This document shows positions 13,081 to 23,330 of a stretch of 64,000 nt of DNA, one piece after another. The notes under the pieces are model-generated. The model did not search any database. It was not told the origin of the DNA and was given only the letters and a program-made list of their open reading frames with translations. How positions within the stretch are numbered: the first letter of the stretch is position 1; the number at the start of each line of letters is the position of its first letter. The translations under genes and the position numbers were made by a program. Source of the stretch: Marsupella aquatica (lineage: Eukaryota; Marchantiophyta); assembly GCA_973895155.1 (NCBI GenBank), contig OZ316897.1, positions 13,020,001 to 13,084,000 on the forward strand, read 5' to 3'.

Positions 13081-13084
13081 ATCT

Positions 13085-13560
13085 TTCAACGGCAGCCGAA
13101 GTTCCCCGTGTGAAACTAAAGCCAGTGTGCGTTGAAACTTAGTCTGTGGGTGTACTCGATTATATACAGCACGATCATCATGCCAAAATTATAGCCTTCT
13201 GCTCATTCTGCTCGAGCCTTCAATCATGCTTGGCATTGCTCGCTGCGCTGAGTAGACGCTGAGTATGCGCTCAGTAGACTCTGAGTAGACTCTGAATTCA
13301 GAATCCATGAACCACAGCTTGAGATTTGTGACTTGTTTGGTGTTACAGTTTTTCTACCCGGTATTGGCCATCATTTCATTAGGAAATGCAGGTTTCAAGT
13401 GGGTTTTCCGGAAAGATTGTTTTCCCATAAAACCTGTTGGACATCTATTGTCATTCGCTCCCGCATTCGCTTCTCTGCAAACAAATGTATAGGAACTACT
13501 CTTTTGTGTCACAATTATAGTGAACAAACGATAAATGTTGCGGGTCCTGGAGTTGACACC
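13085..13560 (-). pseudogene. Third, partial copy of the hydrolase-relic flank
   Basis: Phrases here match 10250-10400 in the same order: TTTCAACGGCAGCCGAAGTT (13085), then GAAAGATTGTT, AAACCTGTTGGACATC and CTTTGCAAAG/TCTGCAAACA (13410-13490). The hydrolase core itself is not visible in this copy. Confidence 0.4.
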
Positions 13561-13787
13561 ATCGATCCAGGGACTCATTAACCGCAGTTTGAGTGAACTT
13601 TACCCTTCACCGTGTTTCGCGGCTTCGGTACACTCAATAATATGATAATATAAAGGCTGGAATGTCATCGGAACTTTTAAAGCGAAGCTAAACAGAGAGA
13701 ACCGAGATTTTGCGGGTTGCAAACCGGATTGCCTTCCAAATTTGCAAGTTCGCTTTGCTTCGAGTGGCATCAAAGCTAGCGAGTCAA

Positions 13788-13822
13788 GAGAAGAGAAGAG
13801 AAGAGAAGAGAAGAGAAGAGAA
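13788..13822. repeat. Microsatellite (AGAGA)n
   Basis: About seven uninterrupted copies of a five-base AGAGA-type unit. Confidence 0.95.
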
Positions 13823-14127
13823 TGTGCCCTGTGTTTTTTTGAGTAAGCAAGCAGCAGAAGGCAACATTCCCCGACTTGTACATTTCATGCATATCGAGGC
13901 GAGATGATAAGCATTAACATCGTTCTGTTTCCCGTCTGTTTCATGGTTTGTCTGTATGCAATTCTTGCAACTCGCGCTGCTTTGCCCGCTTGTGTCGCGC
14001 TGAGTCTTCCTGTCAAAAGCAAAACAGTGCAAATGCTTCTGCATAATACATTTGAGCTTCGACTTGCTATCCACTATGCAAAGATTCGTATCATTGTTTC
14101 TTTCACATGCATTTTGATAAGCTTTTG

Positions 14128-14427
14128 CATTGTTGTGCAGTGTGTCCAACCAATACTGCAGGTTTAGGGTTTATAGCTACTATATCATAGATAGTGTCAG
14201 ATCATCATGCCATTTTCCCAAATCTTTCCCAAATCATTGGGATGTTTCGCATTCCAATTTTAGATACCTAGGAGTTGCATTGTTGTGCAGTGTGTCCAAC
14301 CAATACTGCAGGTTTAGGGTTTATAGCTACTATATCATAGATAGTATCAGATCATCATGCCATTTTCCCAAATCTTTCCCAAATCATTGGGATGTTTCAC
14401 ATTCCAATTTTAGATACCTAGGAGTTG
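14128..14427. repeat. Recent 150-bp tandem duplication
   Basis: The 150 bases from 14128 are repeated from 14278 with only two differences noticed (GTGTCAG versus GTATCAG; TTTCGCATT versus TTTCACATT). The unit includes GGTTTAGGGTTTATAG and ends TACCTAGGAGTTG. The near identity marks it as much younger than the other repeats nearby. Confidence 0.95.
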
Positions 14428-14429
14428 GT

Positions 14430-15440
14430 CCAGAAGCAGGTTTTGTTTAAGGGGTGGGGGAGTATCACACTTCTACCTCACAAGAAAAGCTCTAAAGGAG
14501 TGTTGCCGACAAAGTCATTGGACAAGCTATTACTTCAAGCCAGATGCCATCAAATTGTGATCTTTTCATACCCTGGTACAGGCCTCCCAATTTGTTAATA
14601 GTATTACAATACTGATACTATAGTACAAACTGCGTTGAAGGTTTCTGTGTGCTGTGTGCGTTAGTAGTGTATACCTACTATACTAACCCTATTATAAACC
14701 TTGAATCATTAAAAAATATAGAAAATATTCTTCTTTGAATGATTTGCATGGTTGTTTGCAATGTCGGGTTCCCCAAAAAAGCCATCCTTCTCTCATGGGA
14801 GATTATGAGGAAAAAACAAGTCATGTATTTCCTAATGTTACGCCCCATCTTGGCATTTTCCAAGTCCCCATCAAGTTCAGAAACTATATTCTATTGAAGC
14901 TCTAGAAGTGTTCTATGTATTAATACTAATCTATTTTACAATCAGAATGGGGATAGTCCTGAACCTCAATGATTTCTGAGGACTCTGGGTCTGTCTTATG
15001 ACCCATTGCTTCGGCCTCTCCACTGCAACTAATCTTCCCATTGGGCCCCAATTTCAAACTGAAACCGAACTACCATCCAACCATCTTTATTAGTGCAATA
15101 ATAAATAAATTTTAAATTTTGGGCCAAACACTAAAATAATTATGGGGCCTTAGTTTGTGAAACTTCAAAAGAGTTTTGTGAAACCAAAAGCAGGATGGAC
15201 CACCATGTTGGGCAGAGTGCTCCCATGGACCACCAAATGTCCACGGGAATTTGGGGGCCTTGATTGATAATTATGAGTCCTAAATATGTTTTCACTTGCG
15301 GGTGCAAGGCAACTAGAGAAGGAGACATGGAAAAACACAAGCCCAAATATTTCATGTTGATACAATGAACATTAATCTAATCAAATTCAAATTCACCCCT
15401 CCTCATTTAAGATGAAGAACTCAACCAAATGGCCAAAACT
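14430..15440. other. No gene seen
   Basis: AT-rich sequence without a supported coding region or an obvious repeat. Confidence 0.45.
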
Positions 15441-15447
15441 TCATTAA

Positions 15448-15563
15448 TTTATAAATACCACATTTATTTAACTTCATTGTATTCATAAATATTTAAATTT
15501 ATAAATATCACATTTATTTAACTTCATTGTATTCATAAATATTTAAATTTATAAATATCACAT
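15448..15563. repeat. AT-rich tandem repeat, 50-bp unit
   Basis: Units beginning TTTATAAATA start at 15448, 15498 and 15548 (partial) and share CACATTTATTTAACTTCATT; copies one and two are nearly identical. Confidence 0.9.
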
Positions 15564-15748
15564 TAATACAAATTAAAACTCAAATCTGAAAATGTGTTTG
15601 GTGGGGGTCTCAAAGACCAACCTTGTCGCCCATGGGGCCTTTAAATTTGAGTTTTGTCACATAGTGTTTACAAATATTATAAGCATGGCAAACACTCATA
15701 GGATATATTGTTTTTTTTTAAGTACAAAATTGTAACAGAAGAAAACTT

Positions 15749-15868
15749 GAGCAAATAGGTGACTGTGCATGCCAAACTTTGTCTACACATGTATGGGATG
15801 GGGCAAATCTGAGCAAATAGGTGACTGTCATGCCAAACTGTGTCTCCACATGTATGGGATGGGGCAGC
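15749..15868. repeat. Tandem duplication, 62-bp unit
   Basis: Units starting GAGCAAATAGGTGACTGT at 15749 and 15811 both end CATGTATGGGATGGGGCA. Confidence 0.9.
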
Positions 15869-16360
15869 AAGAAAAAGTATGTATGGCACTTCCAGAGACG
15901 AGTTTAATTATGCCTAGGCATGGCCTGAGTACATGGAATGGATGCATGGAAGATTGCTTTATCCAATGATTAGGCCTTGACATTATCATGGATACATGCA
16001 CATATCCTTTTATTTACAACACTTGATCAGGGTATCTGACGGTGAGAAATATATACATATTTTTGTGTATGTATACAACATCCAGGCATTCATGCAATCA
16101 CACACGAGTGTTCACTATTGTCCCACTCGAACCTAAATGCTCACACACAAAAATGATTTGGATGCTCATGATTTGGATGCTGCATTTAGGAAAATCTAAC
16201 GGTTGAGGATTTACAGGTTGATGTGTTATTCACAAAATTTATAGATGTACCAAGGTCTCTAACTCGACCAGTAAACAAATGCAAATTAGCGTGTGCGAAG
16301 TCCTTAAGATTAGGTTATTTAAATACTAGAGGGAGACATCCTGATCGAGTATTGGTGCTA

Positions 16361-16450
16361 GGTCATGCATATGGGAGATCTCTAGGGTAGGTCATGCGGG
16401 GAGATTTACCATAGACATGACCACCTTAGAGATTTCCCAAATGCATGACC
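16361..16450. repeat. Long imperfect hairpin
   Basis: Arms 16361-16396 and 16416-16450 pair over about 35 positions with a few mismatches around a 19-base loop. The arms begin GGTCATGCAT and end ATGCATGACC. It lies just left of the tandem repeat at 16.6-17.3 kb. It may be a foldback element or a small-RNA precursor; nothing here decides between them. Confidence 0.7.
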
Positions 16451-16599
16451 TATCCTAGAGATTGTAGGGGTTAGAGTCTAGAGTCTCTTCACTCTAGACC
16501 CTGGGTCCTTGAGTAGACTTCCTTCGCACTTTTATAGGACAAGCTTGACTATGAATGTTAACAGGAATGATGACTCATGGTTGTTTCCTTGTTGGGGCC

Positions 16600-17300
16600 C
16601 TAGTCACAATCTAGAGACTTCACTCTAGCAGCCTAGGCCCCAAATCTAGCTTGTGTTCACAATTTATTAATCAGATTGCATCTTTATTGTAGCAATAGAG
16701 CTTGAAAACCCATGAGGCTTCATTCTAAAAACCTAGACCCCAAGTCTAGTTGTAGCTAGAGCTTTTATAAAACCCATGAGGCTTCATTCTAGAAACCTAA
16801 ACCCCAAGTCTAGTTGTAGCTAGAACTTTAAAACTCATGAGGTTTTCGCGATGTATTAATAATAGAAGCATAAGCCTCAAGTCTAGCTTTAGTGGTAGCT
16901 ACAGCTCGAAAACCCATGAGGCTTTAATAAAAGACTAAGTCCCAAGTCTAGCTTGTTCGCGATGTATTAAAGAGATTGCATCTCTAGTGTAGCAATAGAG
17001 CCCGAAAGCCGACGAATTGCCATTTCTATGGTATAATAGAGCCCGAAAGCCGACGAATTGCCATTTCTACTGTAGCAGTAGGAGCCCAGATCTCAACTAG
17101 AGCACGAATGCTGACGAATTCCAAATTCATTGTAGCAATAGAGCCCGAAAGCCGACGAATTGCCATTTCTACTGTAGAAGTAGGAGGCCCGCATTTCAAC
17201 TAGAGCACGAATGCTGAAGAAATGCATCTCTAATGTAGCAGTAGGAAGCCGAAGAGAATTGCACATTTCCACTGTAGCAGTAGGAGGGTTTAGGAGATTC
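16600..17300. repeat. Degenerate tandem repeat array
   Basis: Two related sub-arrays: 16610-16960 with phrases CCCATGAGGCTTCATTCTA and CCCCAAGTCTAGTTGTAGCT, and 16975-17290 with AGAGCCCGAAAGCCGACGAA and GCCATTTCTACTGTAGCAG. Copies diverge, so the array is old or mutates rapidly. Confidence 0.8.
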
Positions 17301-17389
17301 CACTCTAGCAGTAGAAGTAGGAGGAATGCCTATAATGTCCCGCATACAGACTCGATACGCATTTGGGAGAGCTCGTTTGGTTCGAAGGC

Positions 17390-18020
17390 GACACTGATGG
17401 GCACCGTATGAGTTCTGCAATTTCACTTCCAGAGGATGATCCTATGTTCGACCACACTGCGCACTCGCGTGCTCATTTAGTCTCGATTTCATAATCTTAG
17501 AGAATAAATTCGATCCATTTCAGGCGGAGTTGTGTGAGTGCTCAAGTTACGTGTCGTTGTTGCTGTTGGATGCTGCAGGAGCGTAACGCCGGTTGACTGA
17601 CTGCCTGTGCTCTCTCCTTCTTCACTCAGTCCTTGGGGGAGCGCTTGTTTGATTCGAAGGCAGCTAAGGCGCCAGAAGTTGGCACTGAAGCCGCAAGTGG
17701 ACTTGGCAGCTTAATTCCTCACACGGCAGTTTCGTCAAATCAGGTGTTCCGCCAACTCTCGCCTGTTATTTCAAGCTAACATCACTTTTAGTATGGTCGT
17801 GCTTCAGCAATCTCTGTTGCCAGACGAGTCCTTCTATTAGCTTTGAATGGATTGAACATAGTACAGCAGAGTTGACCAGCCTCTAAGATTCTTCGTTTTA
17901 GTATCGTCGTCATTTTCCAATCTCTGTTGCCAGATTAGTCGTTAAGCGTCGAATGGATTGAAAGAATACAGCAGAGTCGACCAGCCTGCAAAATCCTTAG
18001 TTCCTTCGCTCGCATTATGA
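17390..18020. repeat. Dispersed noncoding module, copy 3
   Basis: Matches 5530-6460 in landmark order (GATGGGCACC, CTTGGCAGCTTAATTCCTCACACGG, CAGGTGTTCCGCC, CAATCTCTGTTGCCAGA twice, CAGCAGAGTCGACCAGCCTG, TTCGCTCGCATTATGA). It ends at the ATG that opens the frame at 18017. Part of the 3' half is duplicated within this copy (17790 and 17910). Confidence 0.7.
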
Positions 18021-18310
18021 GCAGTTATAATTTTTTTATCTTTTTGGAATTTTTGAAGAAAACTGTTTTACTAATCTCTTCGATGAATGAGAAAGGGAGG
18101 CGGGGGCCTCACATAAATACACGCCAGAGATACAGATGGATACTGATCCATCTAGCGGTAGAATACAGTGACCTAAAGATCAACGGTAAAGCAAACAACG
18201 TACCAAGCACGTTGATACAAATCATCAATATAGACTTGCTGAAATCAAGCCGTGATATCCGGGAGGTGGACACCGCAATACAGTCGGTTACAATCATTCT
18301 TTACACTTAG
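18017..18310 (+). CDS. Hypothetical ORF directly after repeated leader
   Basis: A 97-codon frame opening at the ATG that ends the repeated module. The N-terminus is hydrophobic (FFIFLEFLKKTVLLIS); the rest (LKINGKANNVPSTLIQIINIDLLKSSRDI) looks like a folded protein fragment but matches no family I know. The equivalent ATG in copy 2 (6448) leads to an unrelated short peptide, so shared coding is not supported. It may be an exon of the F-box-like gene that follows about 220 bases downstream. Confidence 0.25.
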   Translation: MSSYNFFIFLEFLKKTVLLISSMNEKGRRGPHINTRQRYRWILIHLAVEYSDLKINGKANNVPSTLIQIINIDLLKSSRDIREVDTAIQSVTIILYT

Positions 18311-18527
18311 AAGCGCAGCACACTTTGCTTTGAGTGTCTAAGCGAAAGTGATTGTCAACACCCTCCCTCGCTCTAAGTGTAGAGGCGAACACAAGTACCG
18401 CTTGGAGAAGATCGAATGGATTCTGAAGGTGACAAAATTACGTGGTCCACATGGGTGTACACAGGGATGTCGTTGATGATCACAAGCCTGATAGGAATCA
18501 TACGTATGGTGGATAGGAATCATACGT

Positions 18528-18955
18528 ATGGTGGATCGTAAATTGGTTCAGCTTCAGAAAGAGCTGGCAGAGAAAACTGGCCGTGCTGGCTGTGATGTTC
18601 GATCAGATAAGAACAAACAAATGCTGTATCCAGTGACTGATGAAATAGTAATAGATCAAATTCTCAGAAGGTTGAGAAAGCAGGTAGGTCCATCAGAGCT
18701 GTGGACATACAGACTGATCAATAGAGCTTGGCATGAAGCAATAAAGCATACACCAGAGTGGACGGCCTTCGAATGGGTGCACCGAGAAGTATCGTATGGC
18801 AAATGTGAAACCAGACAGCAACAAATTCGAGAGTACTAGTTCAATCTTAGAGATATTTGAGAGGAGATTGAAAACCAAGAAATATCCGTATTGAGGAGCT
18901 TAAGAGATCGCGCGTCTGAAATCGTAAGGACTAGACAGAAGAGAGATGTTGGTAC
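18528..18955 (+). pseudogene. F-box-like gene fragment, cut by copia element
   Basis: Residues about 35-85 of the frame from 18528 resemble an F-box: VTDEIVIDQILRRLRK, then SELWTYRLINRAWHEAI and a PEWTAFEWVHREV strand segment. F-box proteins are substrate receptors of SCF ubiquitin ligases. The frame hits TAG at 18837 and TGA near 18858, yet stays meaningful beyond both in the same frame (RDRASEIVRTRQKRDVGTQCD, a coiled-coil-like stretch) until the copia element begins near 18955. A 22-base unit around ATCATACGTATGGTGGATA is tandemly duplicated just before the start (18491-18536). It therefore looks like a gene disabled by stops and truncated by the copia insertion. Confidence 0.45.
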
Positions 18956-18956
18956 T

Positions 18957-21050
18957 CAATGTGATTTAGTATCGGGAATGCAGCTCAAGTCCAGAATTCC
19001 AATAGCAGATCGATGTCGTTCGAAGTGAGGTCGGGATAAAGCCTTGGTGAGTACATCTGCAGGTTGTAGATCTGTTGGTATGTACGTAAGGTGTAATTCC
19101 CCCTCAAGGACGCGTTCCCGAACAAAGTGATGATGGACTTCGATATGCTTGGTGCGAGCATGAAAAACCGGATTTCGTGCAAGCTTGATGGCACCTTCAT
19201 TGTCGCAGTGAAGAGTTGGTCGAGATGAAGGAAGGACATCAAGAATGTGAGGGTCCTTGCAGTTCAGTGTGACTTCAATATCAGGAATGAGTTTTAGTTC
19301 AAGGAGCAGACGGCGGATGTATACAGCTTCTTGTGCACCCGAGGATAAAGCCATATACTCAGATTCGGTAGAAGATTTACTGACGGTGGCTTGTCGCTTG
19401 CTGTTCCAAGAAATAGGGCTGTCACCAAGAGTGAGTAGATAAGCCCCTACAGATCGGCGAGTCGTAGGGCATGTAGCCCAATCAGCATCGGTGTAAGCAG
19501 AGAGAGTGAGTGGAGCATGGCGTCTGTAAAAAATGCCATAATGAAGGGTGTGACAAAGATATTTGAAGATGTGCTTGGTGGCCTGCATGTGGTCCTCATG
19601 TGGATCTTGCATGAATTGGCTAACAAGGCTTACAGCAAAAGATATATCTGGGCGAGTGTTGGTAAGGTATATGAGTTTCCCGACCATATGGCAGTACAAA
19701 TGAGCATCAACGGGAGGACTGGTGGAATCAGCCGATAGAACTGTGCCTGTTGGTAAGGGAGTAAGGGCTGGAGTGCAAGAGTCCATATGAAATTCTTGAA
19801 GAATTTCGTCACAGTAGCTGCGTTGATGCATTTTGATGCCCATAGAGGAAGAAACAAATTCTATGCCTAAATATTTCTGAATATTGCCAAGATCCTTCAT
19901 GCTAAAGTGTTGACGAAGTTCAGTTTTGTGTGAGCTAATAAGGGTGTCTTTGCTTCCGGTGAGAAAGAAGTCGTCAACATGAGTGAGGAGTACAGTGATG
20001 TCTGATCCATCTAGAAAGTAATAAAGATTGTTATCAAGCAAGCTGCGAATCCAACCAAGCTTTGTTAACAATGCATGTAAAGTGTCATACCAAGCTTTGG
20101 AGGATTGTCGGAGGCTAAAGAGAATTGTTGAGATGACATACAAGATGCTCTTTGCCTGCAATGCGATCATGTCCAGGAGGCTGATGCATATAAATATCTT
20201 CATAGACTTTGCTGTTGAGAAAAGCCGTGTCCACATCCATGTGAGTAATTTTCCAGCCACGAGAAGCACATATGGCAGTGACAGTTTGTAGAGTTGCCCA
20301 TTTGACCACTGGTGCAAAAGTCTCAAAGTAGTCAATACCATGTTGTTGGTAATTGCCTTTGGCGACGAGGTGAGCTTTGAGACGTGCATGGGTGGAAGAG
20401 ATAGGTTTCTTCTTGAAAACCCACATAGATGGAATTGCATGTTTGCCCGGGGGTAACTCCATAAGCGTCCAAGTGTTGGTCTTACGAATGGAGTCCAACT
20501 CTTCGTCTATAGCCTCAGCCCAGCCGGGGTGAGTGAGCGCTTGATGAAGAGAAATATTGTCAGTGATAGTTGGATCAGAAGTTTCAATAGCACAAGCCGA
20601 GAATTCCAAAGGAGGAGGTTGAGCATAGAATCCAAGAAGCTTAGAATTATGTGAGCGGATTCTGCTGGAGCGTCGAGGTTCAAAGGGAGCTGGGGGTAGA
20701 TCGAACAACAGGAATATGTTCAGGCGGGGCAGCATTATCCTGTAGAGTGAAATTGGGATCGGGATTATTATCATCTGCAGGTCCAATGTCAGTATCGGGA
20801 GTAGGTTCAGCCAGACCAATTGAATCAAAGGGTGATAAGTCCTGGGCAAAGTCAATGGAAGTGGGGTCAGGACCAGCAACTGCTGAAATGCCCAGTTCAG
20901 ACTCATCAAAATGGACATCCCGACTAATAATAATCTTGCGTCTAAGGGGTGAATAACAACGATCTAACCCTTGGTGTTTTCATCATAACCAACAAATATG
21001 GCTTTAAGGGATTTTGGTTTGAGTTTAGATCGTAAGGGAGCAGGGATGTG
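18957..21050 (-). pseudogene. Copia integrase tail, reverse transcriptase and RNase H
   Basis: From right to left: integrase C-terminal motif AIFVGYDENTKG (near 21000-20965), RT from about 20530 (EAIDEELDSIRKTNTW; WVFKKK; catalytic DVDTAFLN), a frame break at about 20117, then the second RT part with HVDDFFLTG (usual YVDD) and RNase H with YTDADWA, STESEYMAL and LHCDNEGAIKLA. It ends in DVLTKAL shortly before the stop at 18956. The break falls in the conserved YGLRQ segment and is explained by loss of two bases, which creates a TAG. RT and RNase H otherwise keep their catalytic acids. Confidence 0.9.
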
Positions 21051-21053
21051 AAT

Positions 21054-22347
21054 TTCCCTGGTTCCTCACTCTTACTATATTAAGTGAACCCCCTTGAGAA
21101 CAGACACCCCTCGTGTACCCCTTCTTAATATTTTTGTTCACAAAAAACAATCCCTTGTTAATGTAAAAACATTATTTTTTCCTATAAAAATTTATCCTTT
21201 TGTAAATTATAACAGAGTTTTTCAAGGAATTAAGAAAACCCTTGAATTTTTAAAAATTGTAAATATCATACTGAAACATAAAAGATTCTATTTTGCATAG
21301 GGGAATATTATGTTACGCTGATGTTCACGGTATATATTTTATATAGATCATAACAAAATTAGTACTAAAGATTTATAGTTCTTCCTAGAGTATATGACTA
21401 TAACTCAGGCAACTTGTAGACCTCATAGAGATAAACTGAACTAGTACAAATGCATTATTATGCTATGCTATATCCTTGGAGGAATAATTGCATATATACT
21501 ACTTATGTAAACTCCAATTGCTAAATTATTCTATCTTGACTAAGAATGGTATGACATCAACCATTAACACCAAATGATAAGTAGAGTTTTTGGCAACTTC
21601 TTTCATGCAACTTGACACATCAAACCACACATTAATCATACATATTCTAGACACAAAGTACTAATAATACAAAAAATGACTACTGAAAATTGTGGAGAGT
21701 AATACCATCAAATTTCCTTTGGCTGAAATTGTTACTTCGACATGGTGGGTAATTTTCCTGCCATCTTTGCAATCAAACAACTGTGAGCACCGGGTACCCC
21801 CCCCAACCCAATGATCAAGGGAGTACACCACCCCACACACAAACACACCTGGCCTCATACCTGGCCATTTGATTCAAGGGAATTCAAAAGTAATCTTGTT
21901 TGTCTATGTGGGATTGATTCATGGGTCCCCATCAATCCCAGAACCCCAAACGAGTTGGGCCCCAAAATCCTGGCCCAACATTTACTTAACTCCCAACTTA
22001 ACACATGCGGGTAAACAAGTCTACCATGCAAACCCATGAAACCAAACTTGCCTTAAGAGGATAAATAATTAAATGTCTGATTTACTATATGGACATGTGT
22101 GCCAATGAAGTGATGACATGTGTGCCAACCATATAGTGACACGTGTCCTTGGCATTTTAGGTACCCTTGCATAAGATTAATGTGACATGTATTTGATAAG
22201 AGCCTTATTACTAATACTGTGATGAATGTATATACATGGATGTTGCCTACTTTAAAAAATATTATAAAAATTAGTTTGCATTACATTAAAAATACCCTTG
22301 CGTTGTTCGCACGTCCTCCTTGCATTAGTAATGCTGAGGGCCCAGGG
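21054..22347. mobile_element. 1.29-kb insertion inside the copia integrase
   Basis: The copia frame breaks off after SVYIH (22350 side) and resumes at IPAPLRSKLKP (21048 side). The six bases GTGAAT occur on both sides (21048-21053 and 22348-22353), as expected of a target-site duplication. Extending to eight (GTGAATTT/GTGAATAT) leaves inner ends CCCTGG...CCAGGG, a short terminal inverted repeat; that would suit a non-autonomous hAT-type element, but six base pairs of inverted repeat is weak. No coding region is evident. Inside lies a doublet GACATGTGTGCCAA (22091 and 22116) with a variant GACACGTGTCC; similar phrases occur at 41837-41870. Confidence 0.65.
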
Positions 22348-23330
22348 GTGAATATATACTGAACAGCCAATGACTCGAAAGTGACTGACATCAGGTTTGG
22401 TGCCATGGAGATCTTGAAAAGGGGTCGTTTTGTAGAGCGATCTAGTGGAACAGCGATTCAAAATGTAAGTAGCCGTTCGAACCATCTCTTCCCAGAGGGG
22501 AGCCAAAAGTTGAGCCCCAAAGCAAAGGCTGCGAGCTGCTTCAATTAAAGTGCAATTTTTGCGCTCAGAGACCGAGTCAGAGACACCATTCTGGTGTGGT
22601 GTGTAGGCAGCCGTGAGTTGTCAAAAAATTCCATTGGTGGAACAGAATTCTTGAAAATCCCGGGAAATGTATTCCCCACCTCGATCAGTTCGTAGACATC
22701 CAACCTTATAGCCATATTGACTAGTGACAGAAGCACAAAAAATCTTGAAAGTAGCAAGCACTTCTGATTTGAAACGAAGAAAGAACGTCCACGTATATCG
22801 TGTGAAGTCGTCTGTGAAAGTCAGGACATAGCGAGAACCTTGCAAGGAAGGAACACGTGCTGGTCCCCAGACGTCAGAGTGAACCAGTGCAAAGGGCCTG
22901 GTTGTCTGAGTTCGAGAGTGCTTCGGAATTCTTTCACGTGTTTGCTTGGCAACAATGCAAGTGCTGCATATGGTGCTGACTGGAGAAAGATGAGGTATGC
23001 CATTGACTAACTGGCTGGAGCTCATGTGCGATAATTTCTGGAAATGAATATGGCCAAGCTCGGTGGCCAAGCCGTTTGTGCCAATGTATCGTGTCAGATG
23101 AAGAACAAGTGGCAACGTGACATTCATAACCTATAGGGAAGGAGAGATCATGTGGAAGCTTGGGTGGAGGCTTTCGAACTAGTGTACATAGACGAGTTAC
23201 AGGATTGTGAGTTCCATGCTGCAAACTTGACGTTTGTCATCTAACACCATACACTGTGAGGAATCAAAGCATATAGTGTGTCCTAGATCAGCAAGGTTGC
23301 CAACGGAAAGTAGGCTACGTCGGGCACTCG
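22348..23330 (-). pseudogene. Copia protease end, GAG-pre-integrase and integrase core
   Basis: Right to left on the minus strand: RRSLLSVGNLADLGHTI (protease-to-zinc-finger linker, about 23310-23260), a GAG-pre-integrase segment with WHKRLGHRAWP (about 23085-23050), then the integrase catalytic core with HSDVWGPARV (first Asp), FTDDFTRYTW, LRTDRGGEYISRDF (second Asp) and AYTPHQNGV (before the catalytic Glu, here in a rearranged SDSVSERKN segment). TGA after NGIF at about 22620 interrupts it. After it come LAPLWEEMVRTATYILNRC and FRVIGCSVYIH, where the 1.3 kb insertion begins. Confidence 0.85.

Larger units (their letters stand above)
18957..23330 (-). mobile_element. Ty1/copia retrotransposon, 5'-truncated and nested
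   Basis: Domains on the minus strand run in copia order: end of protease/linker, GAG-pre-integrase, integrase, reverse transcriptase, RNase H. No LTR is recognisable: the 3' end stops at the RNase H stop codon next to the F-box relic, and the gag/5' side is interrupted at 23331 by the CACTA element. A separate 1.3 kb insertion splits the integrase region at 21054-22347. It is a dead element, with a nonsense codon in integrase and a 2-base deletion in RT. Confidence 0.9.

Noticed and set aside
13784-14167. Opposing frames of 121 and 87 codons
   Set aside because: The minus frame ends in the microsatellite translation and the plus frame runs into the 150-bp repeat; neither has a family signature.
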